Origin: Eopsaltria australis
Taxonomy: Eukaryota; Chordata; Aves; Passeriformes; Petroicidae
Length of the DNA stretch: 64,000 bases
Assembly (NCBI GenBank): GCA_034509425.1
Contig: JAVTVJ010000494.1
Coordinates: forward strand, 744,001-808,000
Direction: 5' to 3'
Shown here: positions 13,201 to 28,200 of the stretch, piece by piece
Layout: each line of letters begins with the position of its first letter
How positions within the stretch are numbered: position 1 is the first letter of the stretch
Notes under the pieces: model-generated
Told to the model about the DNA's origin: nothing
Database searches by the model: none
Seen by the model: the letters and a program-made list of their open reading frames with translations, nothing else
Position numbers and translations under genes: made by a program

Positions 13201-16200
13201 GCCAAAGACTAATAATTGTTTAAATACTCTAAGAAGGTTCCCGAAGTCACCTGAATTCTTGGAAACTTTGCTTCCACATACACAGATACATAACAATAGA
13301 GTTTTGCAGAGGGACTAAAAAGAGCCTATTTTTAAAATGTTCTAATGATAATTCAAGACACCATCAATTAGAAGCATTTCCTTAAGAAGTCCTCCTCCCA
13401 TAGGTATAACAGCAACTGTTATAATATGGCTGGGGCAAAACCAAAAAAATTCTTCAAACCGTATTCCCCATGGCAAAGGAGTTTCTATTTCCATATGAAG
13501 TTTCACAAATACTTCGATAATAACCTGCAGATGTGAGACAGAGGATTCTTCATAACCAGCTCAATGCTGTGTGTTAATTAATTTCCTCTTCCAAAGAGAA
13601 GGTGGTGCTAGACAAAACAACGGTATTTGCACTTCTACTGTGAACTGACTGTAATGATTCATTTTGAAGTGATTATTTAAGATCAATTCTTACAACACAA
13701 TCATGTGCCAGGGTTTCACACTAAACACACCTAGAGAGCTATGCTGCCCAACAATACGGATGTTGTAAAGACTATTTATCCATGTCTATTTCTACATTAG
13801 GGTGCAGGTGCATCCCCACCCCATGGTACATCCTACACTCTCCTGACCATCAAACAGAAGCAGGGGCATGTATAAAGAGCACCACGCTTTTTCCTGCTTG
13901 TGTTCTGTAGTAGGTTGATCCTGGCTAGATGCCAGACACCCCCACAAAGCCTCTCTATCACTCCCCTCCACAGCTGGACAGGGGAGAGAAAGTATAACCA
14001 AGGGTTCATGAGTTGAGATACAGAGAGAGATCACTCACCAAATACTGTCACGGGCAAAACAGGCTCAAATTAGAAATACTAACTCAATTTATTACTAACA
14101 AAACCAGAGCAGGATAATGAGAAATAAAACCTTAAAAATACCTTCCCTCCTATCCCTCCCTCCTTCCCAGCTCTACCTCCACCTCCAGCAGCACAGAGAG
14201 ACAGGGAGCATGGATTATGGTCAGTTTGTCACATGTTGCTAGTCCCACTACTCAGGTGAGGAGTCCCCCTGCTCCAATGTGGGGTCTCTCCAACAGGAGA
14301 CAGTTCTCCATTAACTTCTCCAACAGGAGTCCATCTCACAGGCAACAGTTCTCCACAGACTGCTGCAACACAGGTCACTCTTCCACGGGGTCCAGTCCTT
14401 CAATAACAGGCTGCTCCAGGGTGGGTCCCCCAACGGGTCACAAGTCCTACCAGCAAACCTGATCTGGCATGGGCTCCTCTCTCCATGGGTCTGCAGGTCC
14501 CTGCCAGGACCCTGCTCCAGGACAGGTCTCCCACAGGATCACAGCTTCGTCTCAGGCATCCACCTGCTCCAGTGTGGGATTCTTCCATAGGCTGCAGGTG
14601 GATCTCAGCATCTGCATGGTCCTCTGCAGGCTGCAGGGTCACAGCTCTTTGACCATGGTCTGCACCAGGGGCTGCAGGGCAATCTCAGCCCCAGCTCCTG
14701 GAGCACCTCCTCTGCCACCTTCTCCACTGACCTGGGTGTCTGCAGAGTTGTTCCTCTAATATATTCTCATCCCTTTCTCTGGCTTCCATCACCGCAAATA
14801 ACTTCTTTTTTTTTCTTCTTCTTCTTCTTAAATCTGGTATCACAGAGGCATTACCACCATTTGTATTTGGCCCAGTCTTGGCCAGCAGCATGTCCATCTT
14901 TGGAGCTGCCAGGGATTGGCTCTGCCAGACACAGAGGAAGCTTCTCGCAGAAGTCACCCCTGTAGCCCTCCCCACACTATGAAAGCTTGGCCATGCAAAC
15001 CCAATACATGTCTCAACACAATAAATAAATGAGACCAAAAAAAATGTTTCTTCCAAGACAAGTGTTTTTCTACTTCAGCAATCTTGTAAATTGTGGTGAG
15101 CTGAACACCTCCCAAAGTAGAAAATTATGTGAAGTATTTGTACTTTGATCCTTAACTGATTGCACAGTCTTTTTGTTTTAAAAGAAGAAAAAAATTAAAA
15201 TTTCTTTCATCTGTGACAGTAAAGAAATAAATTAGAATTTCTTTCATGGAACTTGTTGAATGACCAGCAATTGCACATAATGCCATCTTATGCAGTATCA
15301 AAACAAAGGTACCATGAGTCAACAAGAACATGCTCTTCAGTTACGACGTGAATTTTCTGGTTTGTTTAGGAGCCCAATTCCCCGGCGCCTCAGAACTGAA
15401 AATCAGAAGGCAAATCATGTGAGACCCTAGCATGAACTGTATCTAGTGACAAAACTTCACTGAAGAATTTTGTCTCTTGTCGTCTACTGGAGTCACAGTA
15501 CAAGACTGTTGTATGAACGACGGTTATACAGAATGCAGAAGCTGAGTTTCCATTCCCAATGTGAAAGGCTGGACAAAGATCAGAATTATAAAACTGTAAA
15601 AATCTTCAATCCTTCACAATCAAAACTTGTACTACCAACCAGTAACAACAAAAACAAAACCCCTTACCAATCCAGCACATCAAACCAGCTCCTCAGAGGG
15701 CACTGGCTGACACAGACAATCTCTGCCAGCAGCTGGTGAAGTGCCAGCTATCGCCCCTACCAAGCTAGATGCACTGCTGTGAAGAATTTCTGATCAGACA
15801 AATTATCTTTCTCCAATGAAGCACTATTTTACTGGATAATTTTGCTACCTGTTGAGCACTATTACCTGTATCAGAAACACAAAACCCCCTCACAGCTTTG
15901 TCTTTAGGTAGGTACCAAGCTCAAAACTAAGGCACTAGAAAATGGACTGAACAGAAAATGCAAGCATTTTCTTACTTTGTGTATGTCTGGTGGTTTCATT
16001 CTGTTTTTAACTAGCCCCATCAAAAACAAAGTTTCTGAAAATTCTTAAAGCACAGGGTAAAATTGATGCAAAAAATTGGACTTGAAACTTATCTGGAATC
16101 GTTTTCCTGGCTATAAGTCTTAATTTTTTAATAAGGAGGAAGAAAATTAGTTCTAATAAATGTATGGAAAGTATTGTATTTGTAGAATTCATTTCGCAAG

Positions 16201-19200
16201 CCTAAATTATTTTACTGTGCATAATGACAAGTACCCCTAAGTAACAGACTGACTTCTGATATATGTGAAATAAATAATATTTTAAAGAAATTGTCCATTT
16301 AAAAGTTGTCATTACAATGGAGTGGGAGACCAAAGGAAAAATTAAAGGCACAGATATTGCTGATACAAAGACAGGAAAGTCAAATCCACAATGCCCAGCA
16401 AAAGGATGATGCTAAAGACATAATGATTATGTGTAGGATATTCAGTTTCTGAGAAATAAACCAGTAAAATCAATATGATACATTTATACACGTGATCCTA
16501 ACATATGTAGCAAAGAATAATATGAAAAATTTTCAAGAAATTCGTATTACCGTCAGAATTGCCAATATTAAAAGTGTGAAAATATTTCAAATCAAACATA
16601 TTATTTACAGAAAGCATTTTCCTGGACTTCACAGGACAATATTTAAAATGTTAGTTTTAATGTTTTTACTGTTCATTTTATGATACAATATGTAGACTTT
16701 TCCATTTGGAGTGTGGGAGTAACGTGCACTTGTATATCCAATGAAAAAGTAAAAATGAAAAGGCAAGGACAGGAGAGCAACAAAAAGAAAAGAAAGATAA
16801 AAAAACCAGGTTTTCCCACTTGTGTCTCTGTACCATACATATTTTTATTTGCTGAGTCTTGACATTTACACCCAATCACCAGTAACAGGATCATATTTTC
16901 ACTTGTTTCTAATTTTGTTAAACATTTTAATAGTATTTTCAAGCAATAGAGCTATCTTGAGCTGAATGAAAATTATCCCAAATTCAGAATATGTACTCTA
17001 TTTATAAAACCATTACTTTTTCTTACCTAATTAAAGAAAAAAAATCTAATTCCTAGAGCTTTTAGAGAGCTCTAATATAACTTTGTGGACCAGCAATATT
17101 GTTTTAGAGGATGTCACATAGAGCAGTGGTGGCTTTGCTCTGATTTTCTGTAGTTATTTTAATGTCAGGCTAATCAAGTCTTGTCTGGGAATTTTTCTCT
17201 AGTATTTTGAGAGCTTAAGTTACTCCTTGTTTCTGTCATAAGAGTTCTGCAACTATTTTGCCTATCAGTTCCATCAAATTCCTTCCTTTTAGATAGCTAG
17301 AATATGACCATAACTGCTGTACCTGTCCCTCAACATTCCTCCTATGTAATCACAGTTTTATAGCTACTGATTTTGTTAAGATAAGAAGTAGGCAGTATAT
17401 CAGATGCAAAGTGTTAATTGCAAGACTTCTTTTCTTAAGAACATTTTCAAAAAGTGACTGATGTTTTTAAAGAAGGTCCAATAAGGAGTGTCTTGTACTA
17501 AAACTTCATTTGTGAAATATGTAAAGCTCACTGAGGTCCCAAAAATCAGACAGCACTGCCATTTCCTTGCTCTGCTAGAAAAGGAGTTCAGATAAAGACA
17601 TATATATAGTGACTGTATAACCATTGTCACTGCAGACATCAAGTATCCATCATTAGAAAATTTCCCCAGACTATTCTTCGTGAATCTACTCATATCACCT
17701 GTGTTGAGCAATGTTTTCTCATTTTAACCTCTACATTCATTTCTGCTTTACTTGGAAGCTCTCCAATTAGTATAACATTTTCATTACCTGTGACTAAATT
17801 TTCTGGAAAAAAAAATTCACGTAACTATGCAAGGAAGAACTCACATCTGGCAGACTTCTCAAAGTTAAAGTCTGGGAAGTATTTAACATTTCTTATTAAA
17901 AAATACACCTTATGTATTTAATGCTTAATTTATGTATTTAAATAAATCATTCAAGTTCAGTCTCAGAATTGATAATGCTGAATTCAGCTGAAAATAGCAT
18001 TTCACTAAACTACATTGCTGGTATTAGCAACCTGCAACTACAAAATATAATTTAAATAGCTGCCAGCAATATCCTAATAAACAATGCCTAAAACAGGAAT
18101 CACACACGATTTCTGAAGGCCCAGAAAACTTTAAAAAAGCACATGAGGCATAGTAGTTCTGTATTTGCAAAACACCTTGGCATGTTCATTCAGAAAAATA
18201 ATTTATCCCCACCATGACAAAATTAGAGAAATTTCATTGCCAAAAGTACAAAACTACACAGGAGGTGAGACTTCTGAGAGGTTCTTGAGGTTATACCCTT
18301 AAATTATTTTAACATCTAGTTTAATGCTTCATTAGAAATGTTTTGTTACCCACTAAATTTTACAGTTTCTAAGTTATTTAAATTCATTCAGTAAATTCCA
18401 GCACTACAACAGAACCAGTGTCTCAAGACAATGCACGCTCAGCAACACTGAGTAATTTTTGCCTTCACTTGAAATAGCATGAAAATTCATCTCATTCCCT
18501 TTCTAAGATCAGACAGCTGAAACAATGTTAACCTGTACCCCAAGCATGAACATAAATTTGGTACCCAGTGGCACAGGATCTGGTCACTTCACAAATATCT
18601 GCATTTGTGACACAGTGTCAAAGAGAAATCTGAGAAGCTTACAGAGAATGCACCAAGGCTCAGCACAAAAATTATGATTGCCCAGAACACATAGAAAGCA
18701 GCCACTTCATCAACAGTACTGGACTGAAGTGGCCTGAAGCCAAAATAATGCCTCCTTTTAAAAAGTTCTTTGTTTCTCTGACTCAAAAGTTAGAGATTTC
18801 ACTTCACTTGCTCAGCGGCAGGGATCTCAGAACAGTAGTCCACATGCATGTGCTCGAGGTTCAATATATCATAAAAAGCCCAATGACTAGGAAAATTAAA
18901 AAAAACAGGAGGGGAAATGTTACCTGTAGAAGAAAAGAACAGATCTCTTTCACATGCAAACTCTGCAGGACAATAACAACTAGTTGACTAGATGACTGTC
19001 AAAATAAACCACTTGGTCTTTCTTAAGAATACATAAGGCATTACACCACATAGGCACAATTTAACTTTTCTTCTCTAAAACCATTCTAGACTGTATAGTT
19101 ATTGCCTTCAGGTCCTGAATCCTATATAAAAGTATTATGCCTCTTAAGCTTGCATATACAAGATTCTAAATACATGAAGCTCCATTGCTCTTACTTTTCA

Positions 19201-22200
19201 GAAGCCATGAATGGCTTCTGAAACCATGAAACATTTTCATTCATGTTCACTAAGTAGTATTTCTGTGGTTTTTTGAGTTTTTTGTTCTAATTTTTTTAAA
19301 TCACCCTCATGATCATAAGCAATGTAGATCATGTACTGGTATACTGAACCATTCAGAAAAAAAAGCCCTGTGGAATGTACCTTGCTGTGTTTGCTTTCTC
19401 ATTTTTCCATCCTAGAAAGAAAACTGTAACACCACAATATTTTAATCTGATTGAATTGGTGGTCTTGTTTCGGTTTTTTTAAATTCAAAATCAACACATT
19501 CCACAATTCACCTTCATAGAGAGGGAGGAAAACTTCAAACTTGCACTTTGGCCTACAAATTGTAGAGGTATGCAATGGTCTTCTACAGCTGCAAGAGTAC
19601 ATTGGACATCCTAAAAATGCTGCTGGCTAAGATTTATGGTCAGGAAACAAAAATTGTCAACTACAATCTTTAGCTCTGAAACTCAAACTGAAGCCACCTA
19701 GCATCTTAAAGAAAATAGCTAAGACCTAGTATTTTACTATTAATTTTATGGGAGAGTAGTGGAAGAGACAGGCGGATGCTGACCAAGCATCTTGAGGAAA
19801 ATGCTTCAGTATTTTTATTCAATAGTCCCAAAATACTGATACATTCATGATTAAATCAATTACAGAACTCTGTTCCAGATGTTGAGAGTAGAGCAAATAA
19901 CCCTAACCCAGATGGGGCTCAAACTCCTAACCAAGAAGAGAGGCCAAAAGATGTTACTCCTAGATTTCACTATTGGCAGTTTCCCCATTAAAGGTAAGTA
20001 CTGCTGTACTTACAAAGGAGAAGTATCAAAGGGAAACATCCAGCAAAGAGAAGGATGGAGGGAAATGTTTCCTGTTGCCCACCTGAAACCATCACCTTGT
20101 TCTACTTTAACTTTTGGCATCTCTCTTTTGCCAGAGCTCTGACTGCTCACATACACGGTTAAAAAATGGTAAAATCATGGGGTAACGTTCAAATCACACA
20201 GTGGCCACCTGCATATTGTTGACACTGTGTCTGCACTATTTGTTTTGAATTTGCCTAGGAGCTGCCTTCAGAGGTCAGAAGACAGCTGATTCTTGTGTGA
20301 GTCAAGTATTGAGAACCCAAGCAGTAGGAAAGTCTTCCATCACTGAATATAATCTTCCAATTTGAACATTTTGTATCCTATGCGCTTATCACTTCTCTGG
20401 GGTGAGAAAGCGGTATCTCCTAGTCAGCAGTCTTAGAGAAGCCCAGGAAACCCAGAACATCTTCCCCCCTCATTTTCAGTATGATGGTTTTACAAGCATT
20501 CTGGTCAGGATCAAGACAGCACAAAGTTAGTTTAGAGTAAAATAGGTATTAGCCTCCATCCAGCTTCCCATAAATGTACCCGAATTTCTTTATGTTGGTC
20601 AAACCTCTGAACATTTGATCTACTGGTCATGAATGGTATCAGTTACTCACAGGTTTTTTCGTATACTATCAAAGACTTGCCAGGTACTTACAGAATCAAG
20701 AGTCACTTAAGGTCTCCAGAACTTACAGACAAACAAAAAGACTGAATCCCAGGAATTCCAATATATTACTCAGATGTGAATATATATAAAGCATATCCAC
20801 GCATTCATTTCTTAAGCATTATTTTGAAGTTTTCTGAATTGAAGAATAACAGTAAAGGCTTACTTCAATAATAATAAAAAATGAAACAACTAAACCAAAC
20901 AAGCCACGAACCAAATGATATGAGGTGCAATCAAATTATTTCAAAGTAAGGATTTGTATAATCAAAATTATCTATATAATTTCATCCAAAAGTTTCTGGC
21001 AACATTCCCACACTGTTATTTTCATAGAAGTTTTCATATACAAATTACTACTACAAAAGCAGGCAAAATTCAGCTTTAAGGTTAGCTGAAGTTTGTCAAC
21101 TACAGGACTTCAATACATATAGCCACTAAAAAACTGCAAACTCCTTGTAAACACTGTCTCTAGGAAGAATAAACAAAATCATGTTCAAACATATTTCAAC
21201 AGCAGCTGGATTTCTGGCCTACCAAGGATTCCTTAATATGTTCTGCACAACTCCCAGGTCCTGAAGTGTAAAAAAGATTACTTAAATGAGTTAAAGAAGC
21301 AGGTTTCTCACTTTCTGTGAATAATTCTGGAAGCACTTCATGTGTAAGAGTAAACTTGGGGTCTATTCCTGCTATAAACTCTGTGGAGTGTTAATAACTG
21401 GCTTTGATATGGCACACACAAAAAAACATTCTACTACTTGCATTTTATCAGTTCATGCTTAGGGGAGAAAGCTATTTATGGTGCCTATCTGCTGGATAGT
21501 ACAATGTTTTTTCGGATGTGTGATTATCTGGAAATAAAAGATTAATCTCTGTCTATGTGTACGTATATATACAGTTACTCCCCTACAGACAGACACACAT
21601 GGAAGTTAGCACACATCCTTGTTTAAAGAACAACCAACTACAGCACGCATGAAGAAGGGAAAAAACAGTAAGAATGAGAGTCAGCCTGAAGACAAATCTG
21701 TTTGCAAGCACTGGCCTGCACCGCCCACTCTAGTTCAAATCACAGCACACAACTCAATAGTCTGGACTGCAGAACAGGAAAAGACCGGTCTAAACATCAA
21801 AGACTGCATCTCATAACCATAATACTGGTACAGAACTGCGAGCCAGCATGCTTAGGGAGGCCTGAAAAACACTGCAACCTCAAATTCCTTCTTTAGTACA
21901 AACAGGACAGACAATAAGGGGAAAGAGAAAACTAAACAGTCCTAGGGAAAGGAGAGGTGTTATCTAAGTACTTCTCTCTACTTATTACTACATCAATTCT
22001 GAATTCAAATATAAAATCAATTTATTTTGAAAGCAATTATGTATTAGGATGAACGGTATCTATTACTGCAGTTAGTCAGCTAAACATTAGAAAATTCATC
22101 AAGGATTCCCCAACATTCACACTTGTTTAAAATTACTGGCACCAGCAAATATGCACATTTCAGCATAAACACAGCACTGATTTCAATTGCTTGTAACCAG

Positions 22201-25200
22201 AGAACATTCTCCTCTGTTTCTTAGCTTCTTTTTTCAGACATGGAAGGCCAGTACATCATTCACTGCACCAACATTTGCAGCTCCCTGAAACAAGGGACAC
22301 ATTTTATTTTGTTTAGAGATACTGATGCCTTAAGTTTTAACTTTCATATTGTCCAGATCAAGACTGCTTTAGTGTATGACTCTAAAACTCCAATTGTCAG
22401 CTAGTGTTCCGCCGGCCTATTCAGACAAAATAATTTCTCTCTAAGCCTGAGTTTCAAGGACACACTGTTTCTCCAAAAGCCCAAAATGTAACCAACCATG
22501 GACAGCAGCGAAGAGAAGGGGGACACACTGGGGATGGGACTTCAGGACTTGAAGCTGTAATTGGACAATGGGATTCTGGTATGCAGATGGACCGAAGGTA
22601 TATCTGTCTGAAAAACATGTGCTAGGTGTCCATTTTGGGTGTAGTCTCTGCGAGACTCTTGCATTGCCCGAAGTGTACCTTGTTTCAATAAATACTTCTT
22701 TTATTCTTTTAACTCCGTCTAGCTTCTGTTTCAGGTCAGCCTTTTGAAAGACATCAATACTGCCTCACAAATAGAGGGGTTGGAGGGGTGTTTGTAGAAT
22801 ATCTTAGGGTGTAGTTTCATGGCTGTGTGAGTCAACCCAAATCTGCCAGATCTGCCCCTCCATTATGCCAGCATGTACATTGCTGATAAGTGACACTACT
22901 GAAAACTCCTTTTTTCTGCCCAGCTTACTTTTCAGATATAACTGCTTCTTGAACCAACTCATTACATGGCTGTAAAAACGACAGAGGAGAGTGAGATTTC
23001 TTCAGCCCAATCTCAGGGAGCAGTTTAATGACTTAAAAGTTGATTTAGTAAGGTCAAACTCAATCAACACAGTGTTCCAAATTAAGCTGTCACTGCAAGT
23101 AATAGTTCACCCCTCAGTATTGTCACAGAGCTGCGAAAGCAAGGAGAGGGTAGAAGGTGACTGTGCAAGTCACACTGATCCAAATGAAAACTTACCTAGA
23201 AAAAGGTAAGTGCTTTTGAATAGTATCAATTCCACAATCCAGTATCCTGCAAGCCACAGAAACACCTGAACTGGCATGGGGACAAGTATGGCCCACAACT
23301 AGCAAGAGTATCTAACTGGCTCAAAGTGCTGGCTTTGGTGCTTCCATACACCAGGGTTTGATTCAGGGCTACCTACCAGCGTAGCAACTCCATCCTTTCC
23401 AATTACACCAGTTTTCCCCTCTTTCCCTACAGTCTCTATATGCCTCTATTTTTCATTTTTTCTCCTCTTACTCTTCACAAACTTGATTTGCTTCTATGAC
23501 TTTAGGAGTGCTGGTGACTCAAATAAGGAAAATTATTTTGAACCACTATTCTTCCTGAACAGCAGCGGCAGCAGCAGTGAAAATGAGCAACTGTTTCTTC
23601 AGTAGCAGCATCATACAAAAGTACCCAAAAGTAGTCAGATACAATAGTGCCAGGATGACAAGCTACCAGAACACAATTCTGGCAGACTATAAAGAGAACT
23701 AGCTTTTTCTTTTTCTTTTTTTTTTTTTTTCAGATAAACTAAATTGATTTTGACTGTGTTGGAATACCCACTACGCAGGTCAGCTCAGATTACTAAACTG
23801 ACTTGCAGTACTCTACAAAACAAACCTGCCATTACCTACTCCTCCACATTTTCACATTCCTGATGAAATTATTTTTGCTTTGTTTTTGAGCAGAAGACTG
23901 ATCAAGATGATGAAAAAGAGTGTGAAAATTCTCAACAAATCTTCTAAAAACACCAACAACTAATATTGTCTTAATTTCCAAAATTTTGTGGCTAGTTTTA
24001 AAATTAATTTTCTGGGGGCACTGCATGGTGCCAGGCTTTTAAGAAAGTGTTGAGAGGCATCAATTCAGATTCTGTACAGAAAGAAACGCATGACAGCCCT
24101 CACACAGACTGAAGTCAGAGTAACTCTGAGGAGTCTCAAGACAGTGTGAATTAGGGCATAGCTCCACAGTATGAATCCTCAGGAGGCAGAGCCTGGGAGA
24201 GGGAGTCCCTCAAGGCGTTTCTCAAACGAGTGTAACTGCTAGAAAAATCTAATGGAGAACTCCATCCTCACAAACATACACACATATCAGAACCAGTTTT
24301 AGCATCAAACATGAAATGACACACAGAGCTCCAATTCTAGAATGAGTATTCTTTAATCTATGTAGCATATCCAACTGAGACCAGAATGCTCCAATTTGCA
24401 CAAGAACTTAAACTAAGAACAGTATCTAAAAATCTCAAAGTGAAACAAAATTAAATGACAGCTTTTTAAACTGAAATCGGACTGAAGGTGATTCAACCTT
24501 TAAAGGGAAACATAGGTTAGGACTGAAAGACTTTAACTTTGAAAAACATTACACACCACCCCTGCTTTCCCAGTTGAGATTTAGAAACACAGACATTAAA
24601 CTTGGTTTTTACTCCCATTTCAAAGCAATATTTTTAATGGCTTATTAAATTTTCTACTGACCTACTTCCAGTTCTATTAATGTGTATACATTCTGCAAAG
24701 ATACAGTTTTTGTACTTGGTGAACCCTCTATTTCCTAAAGCAAAACTCCCATGGTTTTACAGCAGTCTAGACTACCAGTTTCAAGTGAACAAAGCTGAAA
24801 TCTTATTTCCAGATTTCCCAATTTCCCTTCAGCTACGTAGTTATGCCTACTTTCATATTCTACATACATTTTCTAAGAAAAAGATGTTACTAACAGCTCA
24901 CAAATGCAACTCCTAGACCTTAATTTAGTGACTTCACATGAGCAAAAATAGTACTTCTTGCCACTGGTATTCTACTGGCAATAGCAGAAGTAGGAGCTTT
25001 TGAGAAGAGATGGATTAGCATTTTTCAGGAATAATGGCACATGCCAACTACATTTATAAAGGAAGACTGAATTAGGCCTTTAAATAAACATGTATTTTAA
25101 GGGAAAAAAGCTTTAAAGCTGCCTTCCATTCTTCATTTACCTTCTAGGTGAATGAATGCTAATTCTGCAGCACTTCATTGATGAGAAACAAACACCTATT

Positions 25201-28200
25201 AGACCCACAAATATAGGGCCACTTTTTCCATCTCTCACAGATCAGTCAATAGTTTTTACCATGTTAACAAAGCACTGAGTTTATCTGTTTTATTCTTATT
25301 ACTGCAATGACTTAAGAATTAAACTTCCCTTCACTTACTCCACAATACATTGTGCCATTGTACAAACAATGCAGCATCATTTCTGAATTATTCCTCTTCA
25401 CTACTTAACGTAAACAAAGTTTTTAAAAGAAAAATTATTTCCTTCGTGACTGACAGGAATAAGGCCCACAGAAAAGCACTGCAGTCAGAATTAAGTGACT
25501 GAATATCAGGTTTTACTTTTGTAAAATCACAAGAAAAGAACAATTTTTAAATTCTGCAAAATTTACTTTCAAATAATTCCCTACTAAATTAGTAATAGTT
25601 TGATTAAATTTCAGTAATGAGTTTATTACAGAGAATCATTACTGCATTTGGATAATTAAGTACATGCATGCATTTTCAAATGGCCCAAGAAGAAAAGCAC
25701 AGTTAAAACACAAAATTATATTAAAATAACAGGATTTACTATACTTTGACTACCCTATGGACCAAAAGACAGAGTAAAAACTTTAAGATTAAATATGAAA
25801 CCACATCTTCCTTACCCTGAACTGGTATCAGAAGTCAACTAGCTTACTTTTTCAAGGAACAATTATGACCAATTTCTTTTCATATCCACATCACTATTGC
25901 CATAATCTTAACACTTATACTGCAAAATTTCTTTATATTAAGCACTTCCTAAGTTCAACTATACTTTCATTGCACACATTCTGCTTCAGCATTTGTACCA
26001 TAAGCTTGATTCTAAGTAGCCAGAAAAACCAGAAAAAGCTAATTACATAAAAAACCACTACACAAAACATCAACTAAAGAACTTACTGATTGTCTTTTGA
26101 GATTTTAAACTACTTTTGAGTGATTTGGGTTTTGTTGGGTTTTTAGGTTGTCTTTTTTTTTTTTTTTTACTGCTTTACCCTTTCAGTAATACCATACTGC
26201 ATAAGCAATTTTCATCAAGATGATCATGGAATACAGGTATCACATTCAGTTGTTAAAAACCACCACTTTTAAGTTTAAAAGCTAGTAATATTTCTGAACC
26301 ACCCACTACCAGTTTGTGGGTTAAGAAAGTATTAAAAAGTTTTTGTGCTTTATTTTCCTTGTTTATCTCCTGTGCTGCTGCTATTTGAAATTGATTTTAT
26401 CACAGGCAGCAAAATTGTCACTGGCTAGTTTCCAACAGATCTCCTCCCCATCACTTTCCTCTCAGAGAGCTGCAGAATCCCTTGTCTTGCTCTCATCCTC
26501 CTTCATCACCTGCCCACTTTCCTTTGAGTGCCAAGTCCAGAAAGCTGGGGAGGGGGCAGCAGGACCCCTAGAACATTTGAAACACCCATGAAATAATTAG
26601 TTGAATTTATTCCAGCTAGCACACGGGCTGCTGCCTTTAGAAATGTTTAACAGTGCTGGTCCGTGTTCCTTTGTGTAAACAGAATTCGGATGTCTCTTTT
26701 CTGTTCAGCACCAATTAGACAAGTGCTCCATCTCTGAAATCTTTGTCCAACTGCCAGCAAGTTTTGAACTAATGTAACTTCAGGGAAGATCAGTAACAAA
26801 GAAATCGAACTTATTTCATTAGAAAAGCAAGGCAAAAACATTTTTCCAGGCAAAGTTCCATCACATATACAAAGTAAACTGAGACCCACGAATGTGTTCT
26901 TCCAGTTTTTGAGAGACTGATTTTTGGGTACTTAAAACAATAGTAATAAGATTTTTATAGTAAGCACAAGTTTACAGCTGGTCTTTCAATGGGCTTTCAC
27001 GTTAGACGCACTGATAAAACAGTTTTAAGATCAGTAAGTTACATAATATTTTAAAAATACTGCAGATTTCAAGCTATTTCCTCATGGCCAATCAGGCTAT
27101 TTCCACAGAGAAGTCATACGAAAGAGACAACAACTGCAGAGGAGAGGGAATTCTTTAATGACTGCAAGCAAATTCTAATACTACTAAATACTAATCTAGC
27201 TCCTTTTTTTTAAAGCATGTGCATTTTTCAGGTGCTGTAGATACCAAAGAATGGTGTGTGGAAAAACTCCAGAAATATCTGATTTCTCCAAAATCCTTTT
27301 AAAACAAATGTTCTTTGTGCTTCTCTTCCATCTTCAATATCTGTTCAAAGATTATTGGTAAATTGAAAAGACATGTCTCTTTAAAGCTTATTAATGCATT
27401 TTGTCAGTACAAAACGTATTCTCTGTTTCAATATTTCTGAAAATTTTGATAAATCTCATTGAGAGAGATGTCATCATTTCTAGCATTAGAAACGAAAGAC
27501 ATGAGGCCTAAAATGCTAATGACTACCAAACTGTATTCCAGCAAAACGTGACAGACTGTACTCATGGAAGACAATAGAGTACCATTAAGATTAGGTAATA
27601 TAAGCGAACAACTAGAAAGAAACAGGAACTCACTTAAGAGTAAGACATTAAAAACACTGACCAGACTTCAAAATAAATTTGAAAGAATTTTTCCCCCACT
27701 GCAGCTGCAAAACTGATCCTAACACTGAAGCTCTGACACATCCATCAGGTAAGTATGTACCTTCTGTCTCACATAAATAAAATGTATGTTTAGAATATCC
27801 CCATGCTATCCAGATACCAGAAAGTTTTCAGTCTTCATTCCTGAGCAGAAACTATATTGTGCCAATTTTATCTTTGTTTATCCTTCGTAGTATTTCATCA
27901 TGCTTAAGAGATCTTTACAACAGCCAAATTCTGGTGTCAGCACAGCAGCGGGTATACAGTTCATTAGTTTACTGCAGCTGCAAAGCCAGCAAAACACATT
28001 GCTTTGAGTGACACAGATAAGCAGCATGTGTTTTAGACTTCTAGGTAACAATAGTGATTAACAAGATATTGCAGTCTGGAAAAAACCCCTCAGATATGAA
28101 CAATGTTTAACATAGACTGGTGACTAGACAAAAGTTTGGTTTATTTAACTACCAAAATGGCTAAATGGCTATAATACATACTGTGAACCAAGGATCTGCT

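Larger units (their letters stand above)
13906..15008 (-). mobile_element. Solo LTR, ERVL-type, 1,103 bp
   Basis: The element starts TGTAGTAGGTTGATCCTGGC and ends CCAATACA, and over its length resembles a long LTR family widespread in Neoaves (from memory). The minus strand is the sense strand: an AATAAA signal lies at 14093-14088, and a long U3 made of degenerate tandem units occupies 14260-14690. The 5-bp flanks TGTTC (13901-13905) and TGTCT (15009-15013) are only a partial match, so the target duplication has decayed or my edge is off by a base or two. The open frames at 13792-15056 fall in this element and are not viral genes. It is in sense orientation to PDS5A, in intron 2. Confidence 0.85.

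Noticed and set aside
13792..15056. Cluster of open frames around 14-15 kb
   Set aside because: They lie in the 1.1-kb LTR; its repeated U3 units keep frames open by chance. LTRs do not encode the viral proteins.
19898..19909. Telomere-like TAACCCTAACCC
   Set aside because: Only two repeats; too short to mean an interstitial telomere site.
23702..23735. Strong T-tract plus CAG on the plus strand as a splice acceptor
   Set aside because: No convincing donor or coding segment follows; likely a chance poly(T) run in the PDS5A intron.
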